Of a DNA stretch of 12,450 bases, positions 12,111 to 12,450 are shown piece after piece. The position numbers were made by a program, and so were the translations under genes. The notes under the pieces are model-generated. The model was not told where the DNA came from, ran no database searches, and was given only the letters and a program-made list of their open reading frames with translations. This stretch comes from Clostridiales bacterium (GTDB taxonomy: Bacteria > Bacillota > Clostridia > Lachnospirales > WRAX01), in contig JAITMW010000154.1 in NCBI GenBank assembly GCA_031277155.1, positions 1-12,450 of the forward strand, read 5' to 3'. Position 1 is the first letter of the stretch. Every line of letters begins with the position of its first letter.

Positions 12111-12134
12111 CGGGCGGCATGACGCCGCCCCTAC
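12111..12134 (-). repeat. Dispersed GC-rich palindrome, copy G (rplC-rplD gap)
   Basis: Identical to copies A and E. It begins 7 bases after the rplC stop (TAA at 12144-12142) and ends about 4 bases before the AAAGGAGG site of rplD. Confidence 0.9.
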
Positions 12135-12141
12135 GAATATA

Positions 12142-12450
12142 TTACGTGTCGAATTTTACGGTATTTTTTATGGACACAAGGGTTCCGCGCGGTCCGGGCA
12201 CAGCACCCTTTACCAAAATGAGATTTTTCTCGGCGTCGGCGCGCACAACTGTCAGGTTTTGCACCGTTACCTGCTTATGACCCATATGGCCCGGCATCCT
12301 TTTGCCCTTCATAACGCGGCCGGGGGATGTGCCCGCACCCAAAGAGCCAAGCCCTCTGTGATATTTGGAGCCATGGGACATGGGGCCGCGGCCTTGGCCG
12401 TGGCGTTTTATGGCGCCTTGGAAGCCCTTGCCCTTAGAAACACCGGTAAC
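12142..12450 (-). CDS. rplC: 50S ribosomal protein L3 (uL3), 5' part outside window
   Basis: One of the first proteins to bind 23S rRNA, reaching the peptidyl transferase centre through its central loop. Only the last 102 residues are visible; the frame stays open to the window edge, so an internal ATG at 12381 is not the start. The visible part contains VTGVSKGKGFQGAIKRHG, then GQGRGPMSHGSKYHRGLGS, the loop LGAGTSPGRVMKGKRMPGHMG with the expected conserved turn, and the C-terminal VTVQNLTVVRADAEKNLILVKGAVPGPRG. This is the Firmicute form of L3. As the most upstream gene seen, it places the rest of the S10 operon leader (rpsJ and promoter) beyond the right edge. Confidence 0.98.
   Translation of the reverse strand, partial: VTGVSKGKGFQGAIKRHGQGRGPMSHGSKYHRGLGSLGAGTSPGRVMKGKRMPGHMGHKQVTVQNLTVVRADAEKNLILVKGAVPGPRGTLVSIKNTVKFDT

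Noticed and set aside
12142..12381. A separate 79-codon gene beginning at the ATG at 12381
   Set aside because: The frame stays open to the window edge and the upstream codons read as conserved L3 sequence, so this is the 3' part of rplC.

Overview
The window is a single block of co-directional genes, all on the minus strand, covering most of the S10 and spc ribosomal-protein operons of a bacterium and their continuation into secY-adk-map. Several features point to a Firmicute of the class Clostridia. The gene order is the Gram-positive one, and S14 is the short zinc-ribbon form. L30 is present, Adk is the long lid form with a Cys-rich knuckle, and the Shine-Dalgarno (SD) sites are strong AGGAGG types. 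A small KOW/L14e-like gene follows map, which is typical of Clostridia. Base composition is close to half GC. Genus cannot be read from the sequence.

In transcription order (right edge to left edge) the layout is: rplC (5' part outside the window), rplD, rplW, rplB, an extra 169-codon gene, rpsS, rplV, rpsC, rplP, rpmC, rpsQ, rplN, rplX, rplE, rpsN, rpsH, rplF, rplR, rpsE, rpmD, rplO, secY, adk, map, and the start of the KOW gene that runs off the left edge. Genes are separated by 0 to 112 bases or overlap by 1 to 7, and I see no intrinsic terminator or clear internal promoter, so the block is probably one long transcript. It supplies large- and small-subunit ribosomal proteins, the SecY translocon channel, adenylate kinase and methionine aminopeptidase. 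No gap exceeds 112 bases.

Three things depart from the textbook operon. (1) An acidic protein resembling the GyrI-like/AraC effector-binding (small-molecule-binding) fold is inserted between rplB and rpsS, a pair that is normally adjacent; it carries a Cys-rich segment before its last strand. (2) Seven copies of a GC-rich palindrome of about 24 bases, all in the same orientation, lie between stop codons and SD sites of successive ribosomal genes, and in three cases the repeat itself supplies the stop codon. (3) A different, AT-rich element built of 7-base units arranged as an inverted repeat fills the rplR-rpsE gap. In addition, Adk has lost one of its four zinc-ligand cysteines, and 9 of 24 visible starts are TTG or GTG.
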